In this document: one piece after another, positions 44,985 through 55,689 of the stretch | How the letters are laid out: each line of letters starts with the position of its first letter | Position numbering within the stretch: position 1 is the stretch's first letter | Assembly: GCA_014058105.1 (NCBI GenBank) | Contig: JACGCM010000715.1 | Location: 2,294,001-2,358,000 of the forward strand | From: Kingdonia uniflora | Taxonomy: Eukaryota > Streptophyta > Magnoliopsida > Ranunculales > Circaeasteraceae | DNA length: 64,000 bases | Reading direction: 5' to 3' | The notes under the pieces: model-generated | The model's database searches: none | What the model saw: only the letters and a program-made list of their open reading frames with translations | Told to the model about the DNA's origin: nothing | Made by a program: the position numbers and the translations under genes

Positions 44985-45762
44985 TATTGGGCTTTTGGTA
45001 GAGTTACATTGGAACCCATCGGATCGTGACTCCGATATGATTGTGGAATAATCATGTCTAAGAAGCATTTAGTCGAATACTCTACAAACACATACACACA
45101 AACACAAACATAAAGATAAAGAACACTAGAGATTTATCGTGGTTCAACCCAAGGCAACGTCTACACCCCACTACAATCTACTATTGTTAAATCAAAGATG
45201 TTACAAAAAAACTCTCATCTCACCAAGATTCTACCAAGGAGATTCAATAGAGTTTCACTTTAATTGAATTTCTCTCAAGCTTTTTAACAGCTTCAATGGA
45301 GTCAATAATGGGGCCTCTCTCTTATTAGAATTTCACTCACATTCAGCCTTATCTTCAAGAACTAAGTACCTAAGTACATCAATGTCTACAATGTTCTTCA
45401 ATGAGATTCCCAAATTAGAACTCTATATACAAGAGGAATAACTAGATTGGTTTATCCCGTATGTCGAGGCAAGATAAAGGGAAAAGATGTTATAAATCCC
45501 CAAGGGAGAAAGAATTACCCAAATGGCCCAAAACAAGAATCAACCAAAACGTTAAATCCGTTTGGAAGCTTGCATTCGAATTTCACTAGACCAAAAGACT
45601 TGAAAGTATCTTATAAGCCAGATTTAGCTTATCATCTGGAATTGCATCCAGATTTTCTTCTTCAAAAATTTTATTCTTTAATTCTTCTCAACTCTTTATC
45701 TTCACCTTCCTTGATTCTCATTTACATGCTCAAATTGAAAATACCGAGTTCACAACCTAACA
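44985..45762 (-). repeat. Copia 5' LTR (right copy)
   Basis: It aligns with 36747-37519 through most of its length (for example CAATCTACTATTGTTAAATC and TTTCTCTCAAGCTTTTTAA). On the plus strand it starts TATTGGGC, a G to A change from TGTTGGGC. The last 100 bases differ from the left copy, but the length and the TGAGA duplication right after it support this end. Confidence 0.83.
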
Positions 45763-45767
45763 TGAGA

Positions 45768-46126
45768 TGGGGTATGGGGTTGAATCATTAAACTTTTTCC
45801 GCGTGTATTTAAAAGAAGGCAGGCGCTCAACGGTTTAGCACATATGCGGTATGCGAATACTCCTCGCCAAGTTTAGGTTTTGCATATTTTGGAGGGGTAT
45901 AGGGGTGAGTATGTTGAACCACATACCCCTGTTGGAAGGGGTTTGAACAAGAGTATGTGAAAACCATAACAACATACTATGTTGTTGGAGGTGATCTAAG
46001 CAGACATTGTTAGCAAAAGCTGCAAAACAACATGAAACAATAATGCGACACACATAAAATCAATTAAATTTTCCTGGGTATTAGACATCTTTAAACATCA
46101 CATGTTAGAGGAGCAGTTGGCCAAAG
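45768..46126. other. Host sequence between copia and SIRE-like element 2
   Basis: No gene is visible. The stretch has several GTATGGGG/GGGGTATAGGGG-like runs. CCAAA at 46121-46125 is repeated at 53225-53229 after element 2 and may be its target duplication, one base away from the LTR start. Confidence 0.4.
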
Positions 46127-47127
46127 TGAAACATCCATATTTGGTATTGGTTTCATTTCGTGTCTAGAATTGGTATCATCACTATCTCGTGGTTATTTAT
46201 CGTCAGGAGTGCATGTAAAACAGTGACAGCTGAACTAACACTGAACAGTTATGTCGGTTTTGTACCTCATCCCTTAAATACTCTTGCCCGTAAGTATCTT
46301 ACAAAAGTTTAAAAAAATTAATTTTTGATGAAAAAAAGTTTATATTCGAACAATTTTTTTTCTGTTCAAATAGACATGGCAGAACCATCTCTATTCGAAT
46401 AAACTTTTGTTTTGTTCGAATAGATTCTTGCTCTAATCGAACAGAATAGCCATAACCCATCTGTTCGAATAGACTCTTACTCTATTCAAACAAAGTACGG
46501 CAAAATTCAGTTTTCTTATAAAAAGCTATTTTTCTATTTTGAACGTTACCCTTTTAAAATTAAATTTTACGGCTTGAGATTATTTTTAGAGAAGAGGAAA
46601 TTCAATGAGAGATTCAATGAGAATTAACCCTCAAGTTGAATCGATCTTGAATTACATAAATCAAATTACAAATTTTCAATTTTGAGAGTTTGAGGGATTC
46701 AAGTTTTAAAGCTTTGGTACGTATTCCGAAGTGAGGCGTTGCGAGAACGAAGGGCGTTATGAAAATAGAGGATTGATTGTGAGAATTGTGATTGAAGATA
46801 GGTAACCACGGGATGTGCTTATCGAGTCTGCAAGTGACTTAGATTCTTGTAATTTCTTTTCAAAGTAGATTTTAGTTGTCGAGGATTAGATAACGGCCTG
46901 TGTGGGTTTTCCTCCTAAGAAAGGCTTCTCATAGGGTTAATATCGTATGTTCTTGTATGTTAATTACTATTGCATATTGATTATTACCTATTAACACTAG
47001 ATCATATAATTGATTTGAACTATGCTAGGGTTTTGTTATTGGAAAATTGATTCAAAGAATTATTGACCTATCCAATTTGACCTAATTGTTTATAATCGAT
47101 AAATCTCAAGTACCTTAAAAGTTTTTA
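46127..47127 (+). repeat. 5' LTR of SIRE-like element 2
   Basis: It starts TGAAACATCCATATTTGG. TTCGAATAGAC-type motifs lie at 46345-46500, directly before the TATA-like CTTATAAAAAGC at 46517. The LTR ends just before a decayed primer site (TTAGTATTAGAGTGGT, normally TTGGTATCAGAGCGGT) at about 47128-47143. Confidence 0.8.
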
Positions 47128-47209
47128 TTAGTATTAGAGTGGTCACGCTCGAAGGCTTAACAACTTGAGTGTGGATATTAACTTGTGTATTTATGATTAA
47201 TGGATTCTG

Positions 47210-49125
47210 AAAGATTTTGAGGTCCTATAAATTGTTTGCCCCTCCTCGATGGCAAATATTATCATTATTGGAAAGTCAGAATGGTTGCATTCCTATAATC
47301 ACTCAGAGAAGATGCCTGGATTGCGATCAAGGATAAATGGACCCACCCTACCATGATGAAAGAAATGGGTGATGAAGCTGAAGAGGCTCTTAAGCCTAGG
47401 AATCAATGGTCTAAGGATGAAAAGGAAGTTGTTGGTTATCGCAATACTATTCTTACTGTTGTAAGCCCAAGTGAGTTTCGACACATATATATTTGTACCA
47501 CTTTGAAAGAAGCTTGGGACATATTAGTTCAAACTCATGAAGGTGATCATACAGTCAAGGAAAGAAAATTGCAAATGTTCACCTCACAATTCGAGAATAT
47601 TCGAATGGATGAGAATAAACCATTTGATGCGTTATATGTGAGACTAAGTGACATTGTCAACATTAGTGTCGCATTAGGTACAACTTACTCGGGTGTTCAA
47701 ATCGTTCGCAAAGTCTTAAGATCTTTTCCCAAGAGCTTTAGATTTAGGTGTGATGCTATAGAGGAAGCTCAAGATCTTAAAAAAAAATGAAAGCATACAC
47801 ACTTGCTAGAAAATTGTGAACATTTGAACTCGAGATGCATATGGAAAACCTTAAAAATAATAAAAGTATTGATTTTAAGTCTTCTTTTACCTCTTCGTCT
47901 TCTAAGGGTACCAAAGAAGCTGACAACTTATGTGATTCAAATGATGATGATGGGTCCGATATGGATTCATAGATTGCCTCTATAAGTAACCAACTTAAAA
48001 ACCTTGTGAAAAAATGTCAATTTCAAAAATAAGGGCAATCAATGAATTATAAGTTGCGAACTCATGATCAAGTTAAATCGAATAACCGGTAAACCAACCC
48101 TGACACTGACCTAGGTCAAGTTGAACGTTATAAGTATCATAAGTTTGGCCATTATGCACATAGTTGCCTCAATAAAATATATGGTAGTAATAAATAAGGC
48201 CATGAATATTATTGTTAGTTGGGATGATAATAATTATGAATTTGATGCTAATAATGATCATTCACAAGAAAATGAAAATAACAACTATTATGCGTATCCT
48301 GCTAGAATAAACTCTAGTAATGATTATTCTGATCCATTTGAGCTAGAAAACAATGTTGAATGTTAGAGTGATTATAAAAATAATGAGTTTGAGGACCCTA
48401 ATCTTGAAGATTTGTATGCCCGGACATTTGTGAAGTATGTTAAACTTGGCAAAATGAACCAAGTATTGAAAGATCAAGTTAACACACTCACGCTTGAACT
48501 TAAGGAAAAGACCGAGAATACAAGTCATGATATAGAAAGGCTTGAAGGTGAGAAACAAGATCTCCATGAGACGATTATGAATTTAGAAAAAGAAGTTCAT
48601 GATGTTAGGGAGAATATGAAATCAACTTTGGACGAACTTGATAAGTCTAAGCTTGATTTAGTTTACTCTCAGCAGAAACTTGAAAAAAAAATTCATAGAG
48701 CAAAAAATATTGATAAGATGTTATGTATGGCGAAAATTAATAGTGACAAAAAGGGTCTAGAATATGAAGATCATGACTCTAATGCCAAGACTCTTCAAGT
48801 CACAAAATTTGTTAAAGCAATAATTGCTCCACTTTTGCCCAAGCATAATGTAATATCCACCCCTCACAATAAAGCGAAGAGGTTTTCCTTCACTCAGATT
48901 TTTTATTGTCAAGCGTATGGTCGAAAGGGTCATGTTGCTTCTAATTTTAGATTTACTAAGCCATATTGATCATATGTGAGACCATCCAATGGCCAAATAT
49001 ATAACTCATATATGATTTCTACTAATGTGACAAGTGAGAATGTGAGTAGGTGGTTTGCCCAAGAAACATCACCTCAAAAAGTTATTCGAGTTGTTTGGGT
49101 ACGAAATGATGAATTGTCACTGTAG
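47210..49125 (+). pseudogene. Copia (SIRE-like) gag with coiled coil
   Basis: The N-terminal gag domain reads YYHYWKVRMV-like text, then THPTMMKEMGDEAEEALKPR, LKEAWDILVQTHEGDHTVKE and IVRKVLRSFPKSFRF (47225-47790). A frame break follows, then IASISNQLKNLVKK and a first zinc knuckle near 48125 in which two Cys are replaced (RYKYHKFGHYAHSC). From 48412 to 48969 a 185-codon frame forms a clear coiled coil (LTLELKEKTENTSHDIERLE onward) and ends with a second, altered knuckle (FYCQAYGRKGHVASNF). The text VIRVVWVRNDELSL then stops near 49125, where protease should begin. Gag alone remains, broken in several places. Confidence 0.85.
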
Positions 49126-51002
49126 ATAAGGTAATGAAACTAAACTGAGACAGGTTATCAGTATGCTCTATTGATTAGGTGCATTTCTTACCCTGTGTCA
49201 TTTTGATTATTTTTTATTATTTTAAGGACAATAGGGTATTGCTTTGGTTTTTATTGCACTTTACATTTTAGAAGCCTTTGAATATCGAATATTCTTGCTA
49301 GATTAGGATAGTCTTTTGTGTTATAGTAATTCATGGAATAATTATTTGGTAAAATCGCAATTCACAATAGTCAGTGACCTCCTTGTTTAAACTTAAAGCT
49401 CATCGTGATTAGAACCACGTGGGGATAACTGTAGAGACTTCATAATGTTATGTGAGGATCTAACCTTTTTGCAAGCTTTGAGTGTTACTTCATAAAAAAA
49501 TCCAGATTCAGCATTTTTTTTGTGATCTCATTTTTTATAATCAATTGTCGATGGTGTCATCAAATTCAAGTTTCTAATAAAACATTTCCTACACTTGTTC
49601 GAGACAAAAAAAAAGATACCATGTGAGACCGAAGATATAATAATAGACATTTTTATTGTTACACCATTTTTGGCATTTGCCTATACTTCGCTAAAATTTT
49701 ATCCATTTGCAACCCTTTGTGCCTTAAAATATGTCATTCGTTCTATATCCAACTCCTTTGGACCCATTTGTTATGAGACTTTTCAGTAAAATAAAAATAA
49801 AGGAAAGATTAAAACCATGTGGTTTTAGTGGTTGAGATGAATATAAGAGGAGAGTATTTCCAATGATTTTATAGCACATCTATATAATTCTGTCTAGAAA
49901 CAATATATTCTATATATACTCGCCAAAGGAAAATAATGAAGGAGGTGAACTCAAAATGAAGAAAGAGGGGGAGCCAGAGTAATTGTTACTCACTAAGGAA
50001 AATAATGAACGAATGTAAACTCAAAATAGATAAAGATGTGGAATAAGTGTAACTATTAGTCTCAGAATGCCAACAAATCACTTACTCCGTCATGTGCCTA
50101 CCCTTGCCTATATCATTGCATTTTCAAGACCTATTTGATCTTGAGCTTAACACAGTTAGTTTAGTAGAGATGAGAGAGGGATTTTATATTAGTTAACTTA
50201 ACACCTTTAATGGCAATTGATTTCCTATCCATGTGATCTTTCAGTTTGTAGTGCACAATTTATTTGATAAAATATAACTTTTTTTCTTTTTGCATACTCA
50301 TATTCATATTTCCACAGAGTGCTTACAAGTCTATTCTCAGTGATTTTGAGTGACCACCTAACTGAGGCCCCAATGAAAGCAAATTACCTACATAGTATTC
50401 TAACTGCGGTGGAGTAATACGTTGAAAATCGGGTATCTATCTGATTATGCACATACACACACACCAAGTAATTCATTTAGTGATTGTTTTATAACACATG
50501 GGCGATGTCTTGATCTTTATAGGATATTTTAGATTCATTGTTTTTCTATCATGCCTTGTGTTAGGGGAAATGTTATCTTCTTTTGCTTACCTATTTCAGA
50601 GACACTCTCCGTGTGTGTTTTCATTTTGAGGGGGTTACCATTATTTTGGGGGGAACTAACTAGTACTTTTTTAGTGTAATATTGTTTTGGTTCTTTTCTT
50701 TCCTTTTACCCTTTTCTTCCTCTCTGACAAAAAGGGGGAGAGATGATTACGACAGGTAAGTTAGGTAAGCTTTTTGGTAATTGTTGGTTTTCTCAAGTAC
50801 GTTATGGTTTCTCTTGTATTCCTTATTTTTTGAACGGTTACGTGATGTATCTTGTTTAGTGTGCAGGGATTCTAAGGCAGATGTTATAGGATGAAAGAGT
50901 AACTTCGAGAATGGATGTTCAGTAATTGAATCAGTTCTTGAGTTGTAATTTTTTATTCCTTATAGTCGTAGTTTTGTCACGAAATGAACCAAAAGGGGAG
51001 AT
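49126..51002 (+). other. Non-coding body of element 2
   Basis: No domain was found in any frame; the longest open stretch (49595-49789) has no recognisable features. The final 280 bases align with the region before the 3' LTR of element 1. The place of protease, integrase, reverse transcriptase and env-like ORF is occupied by this AT-rich sequence. Confidence 0.55.
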
Positions 51003-53224
51003 TGAAACATCCATATTTGGTATTGGTTTCATTTCGTGTCTAGAATAAGTATCAGTACTATCTCGTGGTTATTCATTGTCAGAGAATGTACGTAGAACGG
51101 TAACAACTGAACTGACACTAAACATGTACATTGGTTTTGTACCTCGTCGCTTAAATACTCTAGCCCGTAAGTATTTTACAAAAGTTCAAAAGAATTAAGT
51201 TTTGATGGAAAAAAATGTTTTTTTAATGAAAAAAAGCTTTTATTCGAACAGACTTTTTTTTCTTGTTCGAATAGACCTGGCATAACCATCTCTATTTGAA
51301 TAGACTTTTGTTTTGCTCGAATAGACTTGGTCCTATTCAAATAGACTCTTGTTCTATTTGAGCAAAACATTCATAACCCACTCTGTTCGAATAGACTTTT
51401 GCTCTATTCGAACAAAGCACGGGAAAAATCAGTTTTCTTATAAAAACTTATTTTTATATTTTAAACTTTACCCTTTTCAAAACCAATTTTAGGGCTTGAG
51501 AATTTTTGAGATATGAGGGAATTCAACGAGATATTCAACGAGAATTAACCCTTAAGTTGAATCGATCTTGAATTACATAAACCTAATTCCAAATCTTAGA
51601 TTTTAAGAGTTTGATGGATTCAAGTTTTGAAGCTTTGATGCGTGATCCCAAGCGAAGCGTTGCGAGAGCGAAGGGTGTTGCGAGAGCGAAGGATTAATTG
51701 CGATAATTGTGATTGAAGATAGGTAACCACATGATGTGCTTATCGAGTCTGTAAGTGATTTAGATTCTTGTAATTTCTTTCCATATTGAATTTTAGTTGT
51801 CGAAGATTCAATAATGACTTGTGGGTTTTCCTCTTGAAAAAGGTTTCCCACAAGGTTAATATCGTGTGTTCTTGTGCGTTAATTACCGTTGCATATTGAT
51901 TATTACTTGTTAATAGGGCTGGCAATTTAACCCTCCCCACTGGAGCCCCGCCCTTAATGAGGCAGGTTTGGTATGACTATAGCGGGTATGGGGCGGGTTT
52001 GGTTTAAAAAAACCCATTTATTTATTTGGGCGGGTCTGGTTTTAGTCTCAAATAAATGGAACCCCATCACCCGACCTAGTTATAAAGGATATGACTTGAA
52101 TACCCTTAAGTTGAACCTAATTTTAAAGACATGTTAGTTAAGTCCAACATCATGTCTCCTCTCCCGTCTTCATTTCAACCTCCAGCCTCTTGTGTTCTGT
52201 TATCAGCTTCTCTTCATTTCAACCTCGAAACAATATTCTTCACCAAACTAACTTTCATTTGTAGCTCAAGTCAAGTGAGTGTTTTGATTTTAATGGATCT
52301 AAGATAAAACTTACATTTTTCTTCTAATATATAAGAAGATTTTGGATTTCTCTTTCTTTCTTTCCTCGGAGATCAAAACAAAGAAGAGAAGAAGTAAAAG
52401 AAGAGATCTTTGTTTGAAGGTATCAATTCTCTCTTTCTGAATCAATTGGTATTCTCATCCCTTTTGATTACTAGAACTACTTGCTTTCATTAAAAAGATT
52501 GTAAATTTTTAGTTTTTAGTTAGAATTCTTCAAACCCCATTTTTCCTTTTTACTCAACTGGTGACTCAATTCATTTCTTACCAATTCTGATCATCTAAGT
52601 ACCAGTATTCATCTCCATCTATGTACTCCATCATTACAATCGGTATGAGACTCAATTCAATTTCAAACCCAAAACAACATTTTTTATCAAACTAACTTTC
52701 ATTTTCAATAATTTTCTTGGAAAATGACTTTCATCAAACCTCGCACCAATCTTATGATGTCAAATATTTTTCTTTTTCTCGTCTGAATCGCATCCCATCT
52801 TTGGTGTATTAATAATACATGTGTTTCTTTAGAGTCTTGTAAAACTTAGATTCTGTTAACAACATTAAATAACACTGTATCAAACATATGGATTTTTAAA
52901 CAGGTGTTAAACGGGTACTGGAGCGGGTTTGGTATAGGCAAATTTAAACGGGGCAGGTTTAGGTATTCCCTATTTAAGTTAAATGGTATTGGGACGGGTT
53001 TGGGGATAGGGTAATTTGGCGGGTATGGGGATGGTATTACTCCACCCGCCCCAAACCCGACCCATTGCCAGCCCTACTTGTTAACATGCTAACACTAGAT
53101 CATAGAAATGATTTGAATTAGGCTACGGTTTTGTTATTGGAAAATTGATTCAAAAAGTTATCGACCTGGCCAATTTGACCTAATTGTTCATAATCGACAA
53201 ATCTCAAGTACTTTAGAAACTTCA
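51003..53224 (+). repeat. 3' LTR of SIRE-like element 2, split by a hAT element
   Basis: It starts TGAAACATCCATATTTGG after a purine tract (CCAAAAGGGGAGAT) and ends at GAAACTTCA. TTCGAATAGAC-type motifs lie at 51240-51415 before CTTATAAAAAC at 51437. Removing the insertion at 51914-53084 leaves about 1,050 bp that match the 5' LTR to its end. Confidence 0.83.
51914..53076. mobile_element. Non-autonomous hAT element, 1,163 bp
   Basis: Its ends, TAGGGCTGGCAAT and ATTGCCAGCCCTA, are perfect inverted repeats of 13 bp. An 8-bp target duplication, CTTGTTAA, flanks it at 51906-51913 and 53077-53084; this length is diagnostic of the hAT superfamily. Subterminal GGGGCGGGTTTGG and GCGGGTATGGGG motifs occur near both ends, in keeping with transposase binding. 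No transposase is encoded. Its insertion in an otherwise alignable LTR shows it came after element 2. Confidence 0.93.
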
Positions 53225-53398
53225 CCAAATACCCAATATATGTTTATTCACGAAATTATATTATCGGTAAGTGCTTCGAACGATTCCACAAGTACAAAGA
53301 ACAAATACAAAATGTACGTACGTATAAAAGACTGAGTTTTTGAAGTTAAACGTGTGTCAACACTTTTTCACCGGGTGGAGAATGTACTCAAGGAGGGG
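53225..53398. other. Junction between the retrotransposon cluster and the EIN2 side
   Basis: The first bases after the LTR are CCAAA, which may be the target duplication. The rest may form the 3' untranslated region of the small minus-strand gene that follows. Confidence 0.35.
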
Positions 53399-53587
53399 CT
53401 AGGCCGGAGGAGCTGGCACTGGAGGACCATAAATATGCGAAACAGTTCTCCCCTCTGCGCGACCTCTAGCCCTTCCGATAAGGTAACAAGCAATGGCTAG
53501 GATCGCGAAGAAGAGAATCAAAGGAAGATATAGGTACACAATATAAGCCAATACGTTAGGTAATCTCGATAGTAATTTTCTGCACAA
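53399..53587 (-). CDS. Possible small one-pass membrane protein, 62 residues
   Basis: The frame runs from ATG at 53587 to a stop at 53399. The protein has a short basic start (MCRKLLSRLPNVL), one long hydrophobic segment (residues about 13-37: LAYIVYLYLPLILFFAILAI), then a basic GRARGRAEGR stretch and a Pro-rich tail ending PPVPAPPA. This layout, with positive charges right after the membrane span, suggests a small membrane protein with a cytosolic tail. I do not recognise the family. The composition is unlike the surrounding AT-rich DNA, which supports a real coding exon, but an upstream exon or a pseudogene origin cannot be excluded. Confidence 0.45.
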   Translation of the reverse strand: MCRKLLSRLPNVLAYIVYLYLPLILFFAILAIACYLIGRARGRAEGRTVSHIYGPPVPAPPA

Positions 53588-55689
53588 TCAAATAGAATTT
53601 GAAGTTGGTTAATATCGATTGTTTAACTTTGAATTAAATCAGAGATAACATTTCATATATAAGCTAAAAAGGATACGTCGTTTTTTTTTAGTGCAAACAC
53701 TGAAACGCATGATAAATCATATCCGGAAAAAATATAAAAAATGTCTCGAGGATGGATGATGGCAAACTGTAGATTACTCATCAGGTATCGCGATTTCAAA
53801 TTTATATCCCAAACACCGGAACATGTCCTATGTAAAATCTGGCACCTAAAATTTCATTATGAATTAAGAATACTAGTTATTAAAGGTATTATACACGGAT
53901 TATTTGTTGAATACAGTTATTTGTGACCTATTTCGGCTTAAAATTTGATGAATGAAACAATAAGGTTTTGATAGGGCTACAGAATTCTGAAAAACAATCC
54001 GGGCAATTCTCAGACAATTTTATTTTTTTTTTTGCTAGGCAAGCCGGTTTTAGATATCCGTAATACTATAGTAACCAAGTGGTTCAATGCCCGGAGGCAC
54101 ATAATTTTCACTTCACGACCTCTCCCTCGGTTGAGGCTCATACCACTTGAGTTAAGACCATTAAATACCACATATTAACGCCTAGGTATTTAATGATCTT
54201 AACACAAGGATCTAGCAAACTGTATCGATGAACTACAATATATATATTGACATTTTTTTCAAGGTATAATAAGTTTCTTGACATAATTGATTTTTATTTT
54301 ATTTTTAATATTTTTTTCAAGCATAGATTCTATTTTTCTTGGTTGATATTGTAGGGTAAAAAAAATCAATGGCATAATGTTTTATATTATCTAATAAATT
54401 GAAGCACATCAATTTTAGAAAATAATCAAACCCAACTCTCCAGCCGGATTCAGTTTTTAGCCCAATTTGCATAAATTTCAAATCACATAAGTTAATCAAA
54501 CACATCATAAGCACTAGTACTGACCTCTTTTTATTGGCTTTGAGATGTTGATAATTGTCACTCTACAATAACCCCAGTGATTAGATATCTCAACAAATAT
54601 GAAACTCAGATAAAGCAGAAGAAAGATAGACAACTTGTCTTTCCTTACACTTTGCTTACTTCATTAACAAAGGTGGCAAGTTTATAGTAAGTATTAGCAC
54701 TCCCAGGTGTCTCGAGCAACTAGAAGAGTGTGGGATCAGGTTGAATTGGTAAATGTTAAAGTTAAGCCTCATCAAAGATATTGTTTTATAGAGTTGCCCC
54801 TCCTAATAACTCCTTAAGTTAGAGGTGCCCATAGGAAACTTGTGAAATACAGTAAAAGAAGTCACACACCTTAGAGACAGACTGACGAAAACCCAGCCCT
54901 ACTGTTGGCGAAAAGAAGAAAGGATGAAAGAGCACCTACAAGATACTGTATGGGTAGGAAGTAAAGTATTTTCCTATTTAGAAGTTAAATTATTTTATTT
55001 ATTTCCGCTTTTGCACGGAACCTTGTGTTCAATATGAAAGGACTCCTAGGTATTCTTGTATTAGAATTTTGAATACTTAAGGGAAGGTTTTATTAAATTT
55101 GAAGTATTAGTTGGAACAGGCGCTTAAACTTAAGCACCTCTATCCCCAAATTCCCCACTCCAAATACTTGTAAGCATCTTAGGCACACCGAAGCTATGCT
55201 GTTGCAGGATCATCAAAGCCTCTTTCAATTCCAAAGCTCAGAGGAGACAGGGCTTTGCTAGTGGCTAGTGGTTACTCTAGAGCTCAACTAAATACACAAT
55301 ACATACCACACCTGCTTCTGGATTTTCATTTGAAAGTAATAGAACAATAAGAATTATACTTGAATAACAACAATTCAAGAACAAATGAGTTTTCTATCAA
55401 ATTAGAAGAACATGGTTAGAAACTGAGAAAATTTACTTTTTACAGAATTGAGCTTGGGTTTTGTTACAGAACTACCATAAAAACCTCTCTCACCACCAAT
55501 AGGTATAACAAAATGTGACTAACGGCAACCACCGTTTTACCTGACCCCGTCATTTTTTTTTTCCTTTGTTCTTTTTGGATTGCTGCTGCAACCACTGTTC
55601 CAATTGAGTATTACAGTGTGTATAAAATAAATAAATGGAAACGAAATTGCAGCAGATATTGGTACATACAGCGCGAATTGAGCCATATG
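53588..55689. other. Intergenic region downstream of EIN2
   Basis: No gene was identified. On the minus strand, about 54050-54160 contains ACTCAAGTGGTATGAGCC, like a tRNA A box, and may be a SINE relic. An 18-bp hairpin is at 54152-54202. The part just below 55690 is the likely 3' untranslated region of EIN2. Confidence 0.4.
54152..54202. repeat. 18-bp inverted repeat (hairpin)
   Basis: TTAAGACCATTAAATACC at 54152-54169 pairs with GGTATTTAATGATCTTAA at 54185-54202, with one mismatch and a 15-base loop. It is too short for a typical plant miRNA precursor and more like a small transposon remnant. Confidence 0.7.

Larger units (their letters stand above)
36747..45762 (-). mobile_element. Ty1/copia element, full length, interrupted by another retrotransposon
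   Basis: Two LTRs of about 775 bp (36747-37519 and 44985-45762) begin TGTTG and end CAACA or decayed forms of these. A perfect 5-bp target duplication, TGAGA, flanks the element at 36742-36746 and 45763-45767. The minus-strand primer site lies next to the right LTR, so transcription ran right to left. Inside are a gag/protease relic, an integrase relic and the start of reverse transcriptase. A SIRE-like element (39869 to about 44060) sits between gag and integrase. The coding parts are heavily decayed. Confidence 0.88.
46127..53224 (+). mobile_element. Non-autonomous SIRE/Maximus-like LTR element 2 (gag only)
   Basis: LTRs at 46127 to about 47127 and 51003-53224 (the latter holding a hAT insertion) enclose a decayed tRNA-iMet primer site, a copia gag with coiled coil and about 1.9 kb of non-coding DNA. 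Protease, integrase and reverse transcriptase are absent. Long gag with a coiled coil, ~1-kb LTRs and a second internal AAAAAGGGGGAGAGATGA purine tract (50731) fit SIRE/Maximus copia elements. CCAAA on both sides may be the target duplication. Confidence 0.78.
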
